From Paralvinella palmiformis (lineage: Eukaryota; Annelida; Polychaeta; Terebellida; Alvinellidae): a DNA stretch of 64,000 nucleotides. Position 1 is the stretch's first letter. Each line of letters begins with the position of its first letter. Positions 9,198 to 22,019 of this stretch are shown here, in pieces. The translations under genes were made by a program, and so were the position numbers. Where the stretch lies: positions 1,474,605-1,538,604 of the forward strand of contig JAODUP010000008.1 in NCBI GenBank assembly GCA_025642065.1, read 5' to 3'. Below the pieces are notes generated by a model that saw only the letters and a program-made list of their open reading frames with translations, was not told the origin of the DNA and made no database searches.

Positions 9198-12100
9198 TTA
9201 TTTCATTTCCAAATTGAAACGATATGCCTTGAAATCGAATAGTTTGTTTCCATCACTGTTATAATGGAATGCTTGAAAGCAAGAATTGCAGTAGAAACAT
9301 GGATCTTCAGGAGCTATCTGGCATTTCCTTGTAACCCACCTGAAACAAAAACAACATATTTCATACAGATTTCACACAAACACTATGTGATGGTATGAAA
9401 ATTTGCTATTTTTGGTTCAGTCTCCTGTAGATGCTATAATTAGTGTTATTGCACACACACACACACACACACACACACTGTTTTACAATACTTACTTAGC
9501 CCCATACATAGCACATATGCGGCACAACACCTTTTTGTAAAGTCTTTGCAATGTAATAATAGGATACTGTAATCTGTCTTGACAGTCATCTTTGTGGACC
9601 AGTCTTTAAACGTGTGGAGAGAAACAACTAATATTAGGATAAGCAGTGGATGTCTATAGTACACACAAAACACAAATACCAGTGAGTACACTTAAAAAGA
9701 TCAACAAAACAGCAATTACTCAGCAAGGCAATAATTTAAAATGTACACACAAACCTAATGTCCGAGAATACTACCACATGCTGACAACTTCCTTGGTGTT
9801 CATAAAGATATGGTTGTCCCAGTCTAACATTCAAATCACTGAAATTGGTATCTTCCATTCTCTGAGCCGAGTAGTTAGCAACGTTTGACTTCTTTGCCCA
9901 GTTTATGATAACGCTGCCAACACAATCAATATACTGATATTTATCGATAGGTAATGTTATCATGTTTATGGTGATAAGCCTTACTCTAAATGATGATTCT
10001 GATTACATCAATAATATGTGATATTTATAATATGTGATATTTATATAGCGCCCCATTCAGCTAGAAGCTGCTCTAAGGCGCTTCACAATGTGATTTACAA
10101 TATTAGTATCCCCGACTCTGACCTGTTTCCAACTAGTACATATCTCAACTCCCAAGGGAGCATACAATGCATGCTGCCATTATAGGCACAAAGCGTTACT
10201 CAAACACATAGCCAGCGCATCCTGTTGGGTACTCATTTTTTATGGATGAGTGAACTACATATAAACCAATATATAAATAATCACAAACTTTATATCTTGA
10301 ATTGACCGATTCTTTGGCATCAATGTCGACTTAAAAGAACAGTTCACTCTCAGACAACGAGGCCTAAATGTGTAATGCTTATAAAGGTAACCTCAAATCC
10401 CGCAATAATATTCAAAAACTCTACTTGATATCATAGATGTAAAGAAATAATCAAAATTACTGCTTCCTCTAATGGCAGAATGTGTGATGGGAAGTAGAAA
10501 AGTCAAAAGCGTTCTGACATCATCTAGCACAATGATTTTGTAGCCATCTTAATTCACAATGAATCGGGTCACAAATGTTCAGGCTTAGCCATCATAACCT
10601 TACCCATCCTCAACCTACTAACCACTACTATCTGATGCCATCATTGGTTCATTAATAATATATATCGCAGCTCTGTAGATGTTTTGTGTTACGAGACTAT
10701 GAAACAATATAAAGAATTGTAAAATCTTTTTTTCTTTAGCCATTTCACTAACATTTGAGGATGTTTTTATCAGCTGTACTGTAATATTCATAAGTATGCT
10801 TTGGTTCTGAAGATATATCCTTGGCTGATATTTGTTTACATGTTTATAAACGGGTTTTACAAATAGTTTGTAGCTAGTGATAGCAGACTTCAGGATCATC
10901 CGGCCTGTGTCTGGCTTCAAAATGGCAGTACCCACAGACAAGTTATAACTGATCCATCAATGCTTTAATTATTTAATGTGTGGTTGATGGTATTCATATT
11001 TTGACATCATTTATAATTTGAATGAATATATTTGTATAAGTCCTGAAAATCTTAAATTAAAGTGAACTGTTCCTTTAAATACTGGTTACATAAAACGTAA
11101 TCCATTATCCTATGAATTATTTTGTTAGCATTATTCTATTGAATATATTAAATATGTTATTGCTAGTATAAATCATGTTTTATGAATTTAGTATCATTTA
11201 CTGAGATATCTATGAATAAAGCATAAACTACCTGCATTACAGTACTTGATATACTATTGTTTAAAGAATATAATATGGTATTGCTCTTTGAAAAGAAACA
11301 CAAACAAATACTGTCTTAGATAGGCGTTGATAACATTTGCCAACCTGCTGTTATCTTGGTTGCTTGGGTCACGTAGATCATTATAAAATATGTCTTCTAT
11401 AAAAAAGAACCCAGACTTGTACAAATCCTGAAATAAATTTAATAATGATGAGCACCAAGCAATACTATTACACATCAAGTGAACTAAACTACATAGATCA
11501 TTTAAGTATAAAAAAGATTTACGACAGACAAGAAGTTAATACTGTATTTAAGCAAACCTTGGCTCTTTCAGTTGGACATAGATTTGGTGTGTCACTGTAA
11601 TCTCCAGGTATAATGTAGTCTGACACACATCTGATCTTATCTCTTAATTCAGTAAGTTTCTGACTGCCAAGTACCTGGAATTCTTGGTCCAGAACCATTC
11701 TCTAAAGCAAGAATTATGAAGAAATAATGATGACAAAAATAATGTTAATTTATTAAAATACCCTTACCAGGAGCTATTCAAATTTTGTCATATAGTGAAA
11801 TTCCAAATGCATTTAAAATGGATTATGAAAAATTCCCTGAAAAGCAGGAAAGGAAATTGTAAAGTGAAGTGAACCACAAGCAACTTGGAGTGTGGGGTCC
11901 CTGTAAGACCATGGAGGAAATGTTGGGTTTTAAAATGTTTTGGACCATCTGAGACTACTTGAGTAGGGACAATACATGTCTTTTTCAAGATAAATTTTCT
12001 TCAAACCATCAGTTTAAAAATGCTAATGTGAAAACACCTGTTGATTCTATTGTGAGTATTGGAGAGATACAAATTGTTGTAAACTTCGTTTGCAATACAC

Positions 12101-15100
12101 TACTTATATAAGATGCCTCTCCACATAGTCATCTTTAAGGTGATTTACCACTAGACGAATACCAATTAGTAAGTAGTTTATTCCAAACTGTACATATTTG
12201 TGCAATCTCTTATTATGCCCACTTCTGATAGGCTGAATATTATTATGATTTTGTTATTTGACTGATCAGTGACTGGTTTCTTTATCTTTGTCTCACCTGC
12301 AACATACAGTTGAGGGATGACTTTAAGGAAACAATCCACAAACACTGACATGAGCTGGATTTGAACCCACAATCTGGGGGGTTTGGAGCACAACATTTAC
12401 TGTCATGCTACCTGGAGTGTCCCATATAATTTTAAAGTATGGATTTGGTGACATATTAGATGTTATATTAACATTACATAATATTGCATTCAAACAGATA
12501 ATAGATTGTGGTAGAGGTTATTGTAATATGGATTAAACAGCGTAAGTATAAATGAATAATAACAATATATGAGGTGAATCATTTATATCAAGGAGGTAAA
12601 AGAATAAAATCATACCGTTAATAATAGTGAATGAACTAAATAATTTCTCATACAAGTAGAAGATGGAAAATGACCTGTTGGTGATGTTCATTAAATCTCG
12701 TTACCTGTGGTTAGGTCAAATTAATTAATTCTAAATGGAACTTCAAAAAGACTTTCATGCACTTGAATCAATATTTCCTTGTTTTAAACTGGATCCATGG
12801 ATGAGAACACACTAGGAGGTTATTTGTGAGTGCTTGATTTGGACTTGTGGATCATTTTGATTGTCTGTAAGTAAACTAGTTCATGCACCTAATAAAGTAT
12901 GACATATAAATGGTACCATTATCTGGAAAGAACGTAATAAGCATACATGTTAAGTCTTCCGCATTCAGCGGGAGACTCCCGCAATCACATCAAATCTTTC
13001 CCGCACCGGGAAACCCAATCTTCCACAATTTCGACGAAACCTAAGTGAAAATAAATCAACACAGACTATCCTTGCTATGAGTTTGTCCCAGACATCGATC
13101 TTTGCAAGGCAACCAAGGTAGCGACATGGAACTATGTACGGGAACACCAGTGAAGGAGTGTGTCCGTTCTGGATGACATGAACGTTTTTCTTTTCTGATT
13201 TCGATTTCATGTAAACTGTTGAGTAATAATAAAATTTCGGTATTCACTGTCATGGAAAGTATTGTGTTACCTTAGACCACCCGATTTAGGTATAATAATA
13301 AATCCCTTATTTATGTATAAAAGCCATATTTTCCAAGACCCTCTGATTTACGTATAAATCTCCCACATTGGAATTTCCAAAACTTAACATGTATGAATAA
13401 GTGCAGTGACTTTCGGTGTGTGGCCAGAATCCATCATACTCATGGCGCGAGATATTCAAGTGATAAGTTCCACTTTCTATGATGATTATTTATTCAATGA
13501 ATAAATTACGGCTGCTGGTACTCATATTCATTTCTCTAATCTTGATTATTTTCAGTACCGGAAGACACGTCGACTGTCCTTTACTAGTTTTGCTGCACAA
13601 TAAAAATATCACGTCCTGCTCCTGTTAGTATTAAATGGCTATCCAAACATCGACCCATACAATTATTTAATAAAATTCCAAATGCTTATATTCAGGCCAT
13701 ATTGCTTAATTGGATTGAATGAAATATACCTGTCGGAACAAAACGACAACCTGTCAAGATTCCCAACAACCAGGATACATTACTGATGATAACTAATATA
13801 GACTTTTATATGATGAATTCTTGAATAATTTAGAAGATAGTTTTGAAAACAACAACAATAAACACAAAAACTGAACAAACAATAGCGATCACTCTGAAGT
13901 TACCCACAGGTATCTAGCATAATGTAATATTCAAACAAACTCTTACTAACCCGACTTTTTTGGAATGGTCGGAAGACTTCAACTGTTATTATTACTTCTG
14001 GTCCATCATTCTTGACAATGTGTGGTCTTTTTATTTTTGACAGACGGTCATGTTCCTGGAAGTTGACAAAGCTTATGACGAATGTTACACTCACAAAAGA
14101 GAATATTCATAATTATTAACTTTTTAGTAAACAAGAGAAGGGAAGGAGCTATTAAGCGGCATAGAAAGCTGTCGTGAAAGAAAAAGGTTAAATTATATAG
14201 GCTGTTAATAGCTGAAAGTTGCAGATGTACTGAACAGAGGAATAGATTAACTGTCTACTGATGGCCAAATGATTCACAATAATAAGGTTGACAGAATCTG
14301 ATACGAAAAGAACTCTTTTAAGAAATAAACACAGGCTATATATTATGTAGCTCTTACCCATGGAGTTTTTCTGGGCAGATATTGTCTCCTTTCACTCAAA
14401 AAATATTTATATGCTAAGTCTTTCTCACGATGTTCTAGATCTTTAGTCTGATACCTGGAAAAGGATGTTCATCAGGATACAGGATCATAACTAGACAAAG
14501 TTATGCTACTACAAACACTGGATTAATTACAACATTTAATATACAAAACATATTAATATATTCGTATACTCACGCCACAGATATAAGACCAGTTCCTTTT
14601 GCTGTATCTGAGAGCAGAACATATCTATCTTTAGGTTCATCTTCACAGTCGAGTGTCTCTGTGCTACATGTCAAAAGAATAGAGCCAGACCAATAATTAG
14701 CACTGGTATCAAGACTATTATATAAAAGAGACTAAGAAATTTGTTCCATATGCCTGTAGTAGTTATTCTGAAATATTAAAAATGGATGGGAAGCTTGTTC
14801 AAAAGGGGTTCCTATTCTTCCAGCATAAGAAGCAAGTACATTTTTTTCATTTCAAGAATCAGAAAATCAAGTGATTGTACCCTATTATATTTCTGTTTTT
14901 CTTCATTACAGCTGCTGCCGGCAAATAGTACGGCTAGCTTTAAGCAGGACATAGTAAACCCAACAGAAAGGTTAGCATTCTCGATGAAATTCCATATGTG
15001 ATAAATAAAGTAAACCAATTCTGGCGATATTGGAAGTCTTTCACAATGTTGTACAAAATATAAGGCATTGAAATGGCTATATGACGATGGTCAGTTTTAG

Positions 15101-18100
15101 ACAACAAAACAAGGTATTTCACCTAACATCTTCAGAAAATTAAATATTTCTATCCTTGAAAAGAAATATAAATCAATATTTGGCATGCACAAGTTGATTT
15201 CAAAATATCATTGAATATATATGTGAATAATGTGGTAGGCAGTATTTTCAAAAAAACATCTTTCTGAAGCTGCTGCCATTTTCTTACTTGCATCTCCTAT
15301 CAGTGCTATTAGTATTAACCATGCACTAACTGTAGTACATAATTTAAATGAATTTGAAAGTAAACATGTTAACACTAAGCTCTAACACATAACTGTTAGT
15401 ATTGACCAATGTTATAAGTCATAACTAGGAATAAAAGTGCTCAAATCCTATATACTGGTGCGCATATTGCTGTCAATAATATAATGAGTAAGAACATGCC
15501 TGAAGATGCACATGCACCATAAGCTAGGATTCCTAATGTACAGATATGGAAGGCGTAATGCATGTTATCTGATTCCACTCGTGTGAAATGGTGTATATTT
15601 TATTTAACTATCATCTTGCTGATAGTAGTGCTCACATTTAAATCAATAATAAAGGATTAACCAATTTGTGTTTCATTTCGTATTTAGATGATAAGAGTAT
15701 CAAAGAGAAATATAGGTATGGGTTTTCTAAACGTTTAAATTGGGAAGAGAATATTGGTGAATGAAGTAAAGATAAAGGAGTGAAAAGCAAGCCATTACAG
15801 CCAGTTGAGATGCAATCATTTTGTAAATAAATGCATATATGTAAAACACAGGTTAAAATATCTCAACTTAATGCAAATAGGACACATTGTTACACTTATT
15901 CCAATGATACATGCTCATCTAATATTAATAGAAACCAGATCATTCTATTATATATCTAATCAGATTATAAACACATACGATTTGATCTTTGGCCAGTAGA
16001 CCTATACACAGTCTTCAGATATCAAAAGTCAATGCTGGAGTAGCAAACCAACTAAACCTATTTTGTCTGCAAGATTTGGGAATATTTTGTCCATTCAGAA
16101 ACAATAAAACCATTAGCCATCACCTTTAAATGTAATCATTAAGAAATTTGAACTAATTCTTGTTGCAGTTGATAATGAATCAGAGTTGGGTTTTATCAGT
16201 GTGTAAACCGGTTTAATACTGCTCGGCGGGTTAAATCCTTTTAATTAGGGGTTTCACCCATTTAAACATGTGATAAACAATGAGAAAACTATATTAACAA
16301 TATTTCCTTAAAACAGATGGTGCAGTTTCTCTTTATCATGTTTATTGTCAATACTACAACGTTCTGATATATAAACACATAATCACACTGACATAGTTCA
16401 AAATACAATTAGTGGGTGGTACCAAATAATGGTGTTCTGTCATTGGTGGAGATGGCTATACTGTAGGGTGGTCCTTATATGGGAGTAAAAAGTTTTGTTT
16501 TGATTTTTCAAACTCTCACCCCTTAAATGTGTTTGACTTGACCAAAAACTGTAGTAAGCCAAATTATGAAGAATTTGAGCAATATCTAGAGGTAGCTCAA
16601 GGCCTTTGAAATTTACTAAAATAGGTATATTTTGTGTAATTTACAAAAATAATATATAAAAGTATTTATTCACATTCAGCATGTTCAATCTGAACATTAG
16701 TGGACAGTGGTAGTAGCATGATACATACATACATACAGACAATTAAAACAGTTACATCATTATATCATTAAAACAAACAAGTACAACTCCTTGCATATTG
16801 ATTGAATGCTGAGCCAATATTACTGTCCGTCATTGAGATGATGATCATTAATGTCAATGATCATATGATTCAGAAGTGTCACTAGTTATTAGTAGTTAAG
16901 GTGCTCTTTTTGGCATTAGGGAAGCAGTGTCTGTGGTCCTGAACTACTTGGAGTAGGTACTGCTTTTGCTCTTCATCATTTGTCAGCAAGGAGTTGTATT
17001 CCTCGATGAGAGCCACACCCCTCTCGGCTGTGTCGTTATCAACTTTCAAGCTCCGCATGATTTCAAGTGCTCTCTTGTAGTCATCTTGGGAATTCCACGT
17101 ATCAGGATCCACTTGCAGGAAATCTGTTGTTATGTCAAGACATTGGCAGAAGTTCATGGTGTTTGTGGTCACAAAATTGGTTAAAGACATAGCCTTGATT
17201 GAGTTGGTTACGATTTTGATGCGTTTTGGTGGATTTTCGGTTCCTTCGACTTCAGAAACATACAATGCTTTTGCCATCCAGCAAGCATGGTGTATTGCTC
17301 CTGGTGCCATGAAGTGTATGCCACGTTGAGGAGAACCACCCAGAAATATGATTACAAGTTCTAAGAGTTCTTTGTAGTCATCTTGAGGCTGGAATGTTTG
17401 AAGCTGCTTCAGAGCAAAGTCAATTGCTTCATCTTTGACATCTGCAATTGAGTTTAGTGTGTCATCAGCAACTACTGATGGTTTGAAGTTTGATCAGTCA
17501 ATGTATTCCCAGTGCTTCTGGAATCGCTTGAAGATTTGAACATCAGGACCAGAGGTCACCCCCATACATGTAGTGAATACACAGGCAAGAACGAGTTCTA
17601 TTATACGATGCTGACAAGCCAAGTATAGCAGATTACGGCCCAATTTTGCTTCCTGTAATGGAAATGCGCCATTGATGCGACCTGTGTTGGTGGAAATTGT
17701 GTCAAAACATAGTGCTCTGATCAGATGTTGTACCCACCAGTCCTCTAATAACTGATTGAAGGCTGTAGCTTGGGCCTCACCAGTGCCAGAGATCAATTTT
17801 GCTACACCAAGTAGTTGGTTTGTTTCCAATCCAGACACGATAACAGGTAAACGATCTACTAATTCTTTTCCCGTGAGATCTTTCAAAAGTTTCCCATCCC
17901 AATGGACAGTCAGTGGGGTATTTGGGTTAAACTTGCTCTTTAGCTGCTGGGAAATATCCTGATGAAGCTTATGGCGTTCGCAGCAGATTGATGATCTGTT
18001 GATTGAGTAATCGTTAACATCATTTTCGAGGCTCCTGGTGGTGGCTGCAAGCATAAATTTGCTTTGCAGTCAGACAGCTTTGTCCTATCCATTGTAGCAG

Positions 18101-21100
18101 CCAGCTCAGGGCTTATGATACTTTTTCTAGCCCTCTTTCTATGCTTAGGCATAGAAGTTGAAGGTTATTCTGACTGGTTTCCTCTGAATGGCAGGAAATC
18201 ATCATCTGTATCGCCTGTCTCCGTATTGTCAGCACTGTCTGCAGAAACACATAGTTCAACGGTTTCATTCATGGAGTGTTCTTCCTGCTGAGCCTGTTGC
18301 TACTTATTGTAAGCATTTTCTTTCTTTTTAAATTTTTTATATTTTCTACACTGACAAATTGTGTCCACAATGATTCAATGAATTTTGAAGTGTTGCTGCT
18401 TTCACAAACATGTCAGAACTGATACTGAAATTTCTAGAAATACCGGATTTAGGGGCCGACATCAGCATTGAAAATATAGGTTTATTAATTCTGTGGCCCA
18501 TGAGTAAAACCACCCACCACATGCAAGTAACATTCCAATAATCAATATTGACTGCTGTAACTTTGCCCATATTTTTTATTTATCTATTGGAAAACACATA
18601 TGGGGTGAGAGTATGAAATTCAAAAGTTGAAAAATAAGGACCACCCTACTATACTGTAATTATGATGTCAAATGTCACCTGCATGTAATTGGTACAATTA
18701 ACACCGTGCACAGTGACTGCAGCAATGTGGTGGTCTGATTATACCAGTCATCTGCTAAACGATAAACTTATAATGGCTTCACTTAATACCTCCATATCAT
18801 ATGCCAGGCTAAGACAGAGCCCTTTCTCAAGTCAATGTTTTATGCTGTTTCTATTGAGAAGCTGGAACCAAGTGTATGGTGGACATCCATAAAGAAGACC
18901 TGCAAGAATATCAATGCAGAACTATGTGGTCTTTCTATTACACTTGCTACATTTTCCTTGAAGTTCTGCTTCTATTGAAAGGATTTTCTCAAACTTTGGT
19001 GCGATCCAGACAAAACTATGCAACAGATTAGGAAGACAGAAAACAGCAAAACTGGTAACATGCTACAGGGAGCTTTGAGGTACAACTGATTTGGACTGGT
19101 GATTATGTTATGAAATTCTGAACTATAAGCAATAAATGAATACTTTCAAGAACATGTTGAATGAAAGCAACGAATTGTGTTTTTTTATTACTATTTCTAC
19201 ATATATAACATACATGTATCATGTGTATATACCATATGTATTATCATCATCATTCAAAAAATGATTCATAACACTTTTTTTGTCTTATTTCTGCATTGCA
19301 TTTTCGTTAAAAAACGTAGCCATGTGTAAAACTGTGTTTAAACCTAAAATAGGGGGTTTAATCCAATCAAGCTTAAACAACTGTTTAAAAGAGGGGTTTA
19401 ATCACGAGGTTTTTAAACCTGTCAACTCTATAATGATGATGATTGATGTTTTATGGCCACTTTTGTGCACATGGTAGACTAAATGGGCCAAGTGACCTCT
19501 AACTCCAAGGAAAATAAAGCAGAGTCAAAGATGAAACACCCTTCAGATATGTCCACTCCGAGATTCGAACTCGGGCAGAAGCGATCTGGATCTAACATGC
19601 TACCAGTTAGACCACAGAGGTGCCCCTTGTTCTCTAAAGAACAGTTTTAAAACATCTTCCAGTTATGTCAACTAATTCACCGTGCCCACAAAATGTGGTG
19701 TTGATAACTTTGGTAATAAGGATGGTCACAGTTACGACAATGGTAATAAACGGTAGATGTCTAGATCTAACTGATGACATAAACTCGTGATATTCAGGTT
19801 ATTAAAACTGTACAACTTTCTTTATATGTTAGATCATCTACCTATTGACGTAATTCAAACTGTATATGGTTATAGAAACTAAGCGCTTTGTCTTTTTTAA
19901 ATCAAATTAACCGAGTTAATTTTTAATGAAATTGTCTACAGTACTGAAGAGCTGCAAAGAAATTGAAAGGAACAGACTTACACTTACTGTTAGTCACACG
20001 CCAACATGGGTGAGGGTAGGTGGTAATTTTTTCAGAATGGTCATAGAACTTCATTTGTGGCTCATTGGATAGGTCTTGTCATAGCTAAGAAGAAAGCTTA
20101 TAGTTTAATGGGGCTATCTTTTATAATTATTGAGTAATCGGCTACAATATTCCCCAAATATCGCCACTTATTTGACAGGTCACAAAAATCTAATTCCAGA
20201 AATGTACCATTGCCAGAGGTGAAGGTTTATCAACGTCATAACTCACCAAATAATTGTATCACTGCCCTGTTTTCATCATTTATGTAATGTAATATTTTTG
20301 TATAACACATATAAAGAAATAAATATGTATCAAGTTATATTATGTTTCAGAAATAAGGCTGCAAAATTGGCCCAAACACCAATCAGGAAGCTTGGACTGT
20401 TTATTTCAGGGCGGTCCAAAGTAAAAAATGACCACTGTAAGGTCCGTCCAATGCATACATTTTTAATCCACATGCATAACAAAATTAAAATCAACATACA
20501 ATGAAAAAGAAGTTGTGCTGTTATATATTTTATAAAGAAATTAACTCCAATAGAATATGTTTTATGATTAGAATGTAGTTATAAATATTACATATATTTA
20601 AATCATATTACGGAGACAATTATTTTTCAAGCAAGACGGACAAATCCAACGGAAAAGACGACGTTGCATTGATGCAATTTTAATGTTGGACATAATCCAT
20701 AGTCTCATTAAATCATGCATCAATTGTTTTATGTACATCTAACAAATTGAAATTCCATAATTTCAAAAACAATGCAACTTTATCCCCAAAAATTGGCTTT
20801 CAGTGTTTTATCTTAGGCCGGCAAACTTGAACCAAGCAACTTTTTTAAAACAAATACTCACAATGTGCATGAAAAATAGTCAAATATAATATCTATGTAT
20901 ATTATTATGCATATATCATACATAAAATAGGAGGGATAGGCTAAATTAGGTGTAGATTTGATCTGATTGTATAACAACCTAAACATGTTGAACTGACACT
21001 GCAAGAATTTACGAGATTTTACACTCAGAGACCTCTGGGTTTTTCCTATTGTGCAGCATGGATAGTTTCGCATCAAAAACTTATACCATTAAATAGAAAA

Positions 21101-21961
21101 CATTCTCAGCTTTATCATAGTGGTGGTTTCCCTTGTCTAGCTCAATTATTAATAGATGCATTGTTGCAGTTTAGATTTAAAAGTGATCGCAAACTAGGTT
21201 AGTTTCGTATTTTCATAGGGAAACCAGTATATTTAGAAAGAGTGGTATACTGACAACAAAATCGTTTGCACTTCGTTTCTGGGCCGTTTTTGACATAACG
21301 TCATTTAACAATTATATCCCCGATTTCAAAACAAATTAAATTAGGGGATAGAGCTATATTATATGCATTCTGTTTAATTGTTTAGTATATAGTTATTACG
21401 TGAAATATTAAGGCAACCACAAGCAAGACAAAAACGACTTTCATTTCACGCGCCGTTTTCCTTACGTCCATTTACAAGCACTTGTCAAATAATATTCACG
21501 ACGTAACGACGCCCCTAGTGTTACAGTTACACGCCAACACGGGTGAGGGGATGCAATGAATGAATGATAAAACAAGACAAATTGCAATCAGATTTATGAG
21601 AAAAGTAGAACAAACAGTCTGGAATAGCACAGAAAATCTTGTATTGAATGAGCATTTGAGTGTCGGTTTTAATAGCATGGCCAATAGACTCTGTTTTATA
21701 TTTTATGTTCTAGATGTTTTCATGTTGAACATGAAAGGGTGGGCGATAAATGATGAAGAAAGTTGAGCGATAAAGGACATACCCACAAACTGTCTCCAGT
21801 TCCGACAATATTTCTGGAGGAATGGTTGAATTTTTGGACATATAATCATGAAGCGAAATTCCTTCCACGCCTTTTATATCCTCTGCTGTTAGTATATCAT
21901 GCCATTCATTTTTAAATTCAGTAATATTTACTAATTTATCCGATTCTTCCAACTCAGCCAT
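9198..21961 (-). CDS. SNAPC3: snRNA-activating protein complex subunit 3 (SNAPC3), 9 exons
   Basis: SNAPC3 (SNAP50/PTFbeta) is the SNAPc subunit that contacts the proximal sequence element of snRNA promoters for RNA polymerases II and III, in the nucleus. Exons in coding order: 21961-21783, 14663-14574, 14454-14358, 14055-13951, 11701-11558, 11427-11345, 9913-9755, 9603-9496, 9339-9198. All have GT-AG borders and consistent phase, 1107 bp, 368 aa (human 411; the N-terminus is shorter here). Family blocks: [36 protein letters not shown] (from residue 206), [20 protein letters not shown], then H272-x3-C276-x-H278 (HQGSCQH). The C-terminal zinc-binding region has C313-x2-C316, C328, C336-x2-C339-x2-C342. 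Start: MAELEES; an in-frame ATG nine codons upstream (21988) is an alternative. Intron 1 (7.1 kb) holds nested transposons. Confidence 0.95.
9452..9478. repeat. (CA)n microsatellite in last SNAPC3 intron
   Basis: Perfect dinucleotide run, about 13 units, between SNAPC3 exons 8 and 9. Confidence 0.95.
10018..10255 (-). mobile_element. SINE family 2, head-truncated copy
   Basis: The block TTTATATAGCGCCCCATTC, then CTCTAAGGCGCTTCACAA, CTCAACTCCCAAGGGAGC and GCACAAAGCGTTACTCAAAC recurs in the same order at 27956-28165. That second copy runs on into a tRNA-like head on the minus strand; this one stops before it. It lies in a SNAPC3 intron. Confidence 0.65.
10335..11074. mobile_element. TTAA-flanked non-autonomous transposon, copy 1
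   Basis: The ends are short inverted repeats (AAGAACAGTTCACT on the left, AGTGAACTGTTCCT on the right), directly flanked by TTAA on both sides (10331-10334, 11075-11078). A diverged 672-bp copy lies at 44266-44937, also between TTAA sites. It has no transposase. TTAA targeting is typical of piggyBac and Kolobok families, so it is probably a MITE of one of these; which one cannot be told from the ends alone. It lies in intron 6 of SNAPC3. The 107-codon minus ORF inside it is not conserved in copy 2. Confidence 0.75.
12290..12420 (-). mobile_element. tRNA-like SINE fragment
   Basis: Reverse complement shows a promoter-like head with GGTAGCATGACAG and a B box GTGGGTTCAAATCCAGC near 12350-12375. 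Too degenerate to assign to a family. It is intronic in SNAPC3. Confidence 0.4.
16463..18649 (-). mobile_element. 2.19-kb DNA transposon with 6-bp target duplication, nested in hAT relic
   Basis: The terminal inverted repeat GTAGGGTGGTCCTTAT starts at 16463 and is found inverted at 18634-18649. Similarity goes on inward (CTCACCCC and TGTGTTT blocks on both sides). The element is flanked by TATACT at 16457-16462 and 18650-18655, a 6-bp target-site duplication. Inside is a degenerate minus-strand gene. The 6-bp duplication with TA-containing ends recalls the IS3EU group described in repeat databases; this is a suggestion from memory, not a match. It sits in SNAPC3 intron 1, in the same orientation as the gene. 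Confidence 0.8.
16882..18271 (-). pseudogene. Transposon-encoded protein, two stops and one frameshift
   Basis: Reading from about 18271 down, an acidic segment ([18 protein letters not shown]) ends in TAA. The same frame continues with [20 protein letters not shown] (from 18152). A frame change near 18040 leads to [40 protein letters not shown] and [19 protein letters not shown], followed by TGA at 17494. Past that stop the frame stays open to TAA at 16882 ([20 protein letters not shown] and [14 protein letters not shown]). The HWDGK and FDT-S-NTG blocks occur in a widespread uncharacterised transposon protein of cnidarians, insects and molluscs, in my recollection. Asp residues in these blocks could be catalytic; I cannot verify that. 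The coding order matches the terminal repeats around it. Confidence 0.65.
19432..19626 (-). mobile_element. SINE family 1, minus-strand copy
   Basis: It starts with an (ATG)n run (the inverted (ATC)n tail) and GATGTTTTATGGCC, then CACATGGTAGACTAAATGGG. It ends in the inverted head (GATTCGAACTCGGG, ACCAGTTAGACCACAGAGG). It lies in SNAPC3 intron 1, at the right border of the hAT relic. Confidence 0.8.
19627..21782. other. Rest of SNAPC3 intron 1; nothing coding seen
   Basis: AT-rich DNA. A 20-bp near-identical motif CACGCCAACAYGGGTGAGGG occurs at 19997-20016 and again, same orientation, at 21530-21549. It may mark element ends or a duplication, but nothing between the copies is recognisable. 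Confidence 0.5.
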
Positions 21962-22019
21962 AGCTATCTCGATAGGTGGCGCCACCACTCATATCCAAAG
22001 CAGTTCGTATTATACCAGG

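Larger units (their letters stand above)
16198..19431 (+). mobile_element. Decayed hAT element interrupted by a second transposon
   Basis: Near 18835-19090 the + strand encodes, in shifting frames, [33 protein letters not shown] and [18 protein letters not shown]. This is the C-terminal dimerisation domain of hAT transposases. Possible ends are CAGTGTGTAAACCGGTTTAA at about 16198 and, inverted, a GGTTTAAAAACCTCG block at about 19410-19425; both ends are rich in GGTTTAA/GGGTTTAA motifs. The interior from 16463 to 18649 is a different element. Stops and frame changes make it inactive. A minus-strand SINE begins right at the right end, so that border and the 8-bp target duplication cannot be read. 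Confidence 0.55.

Noticed and set aside
10618..10941. 107-codon minus ORF in a SNAPC3 intron
   Set aside because: It lies within the TTAA-flanked repeat, and the other copy does not keep the frame.
11788..11988. 66-codon minus ORF between SNAPC3 exons
   Set aside because: Intronic, no fit to SNAPC3 and splice phases already close without it.
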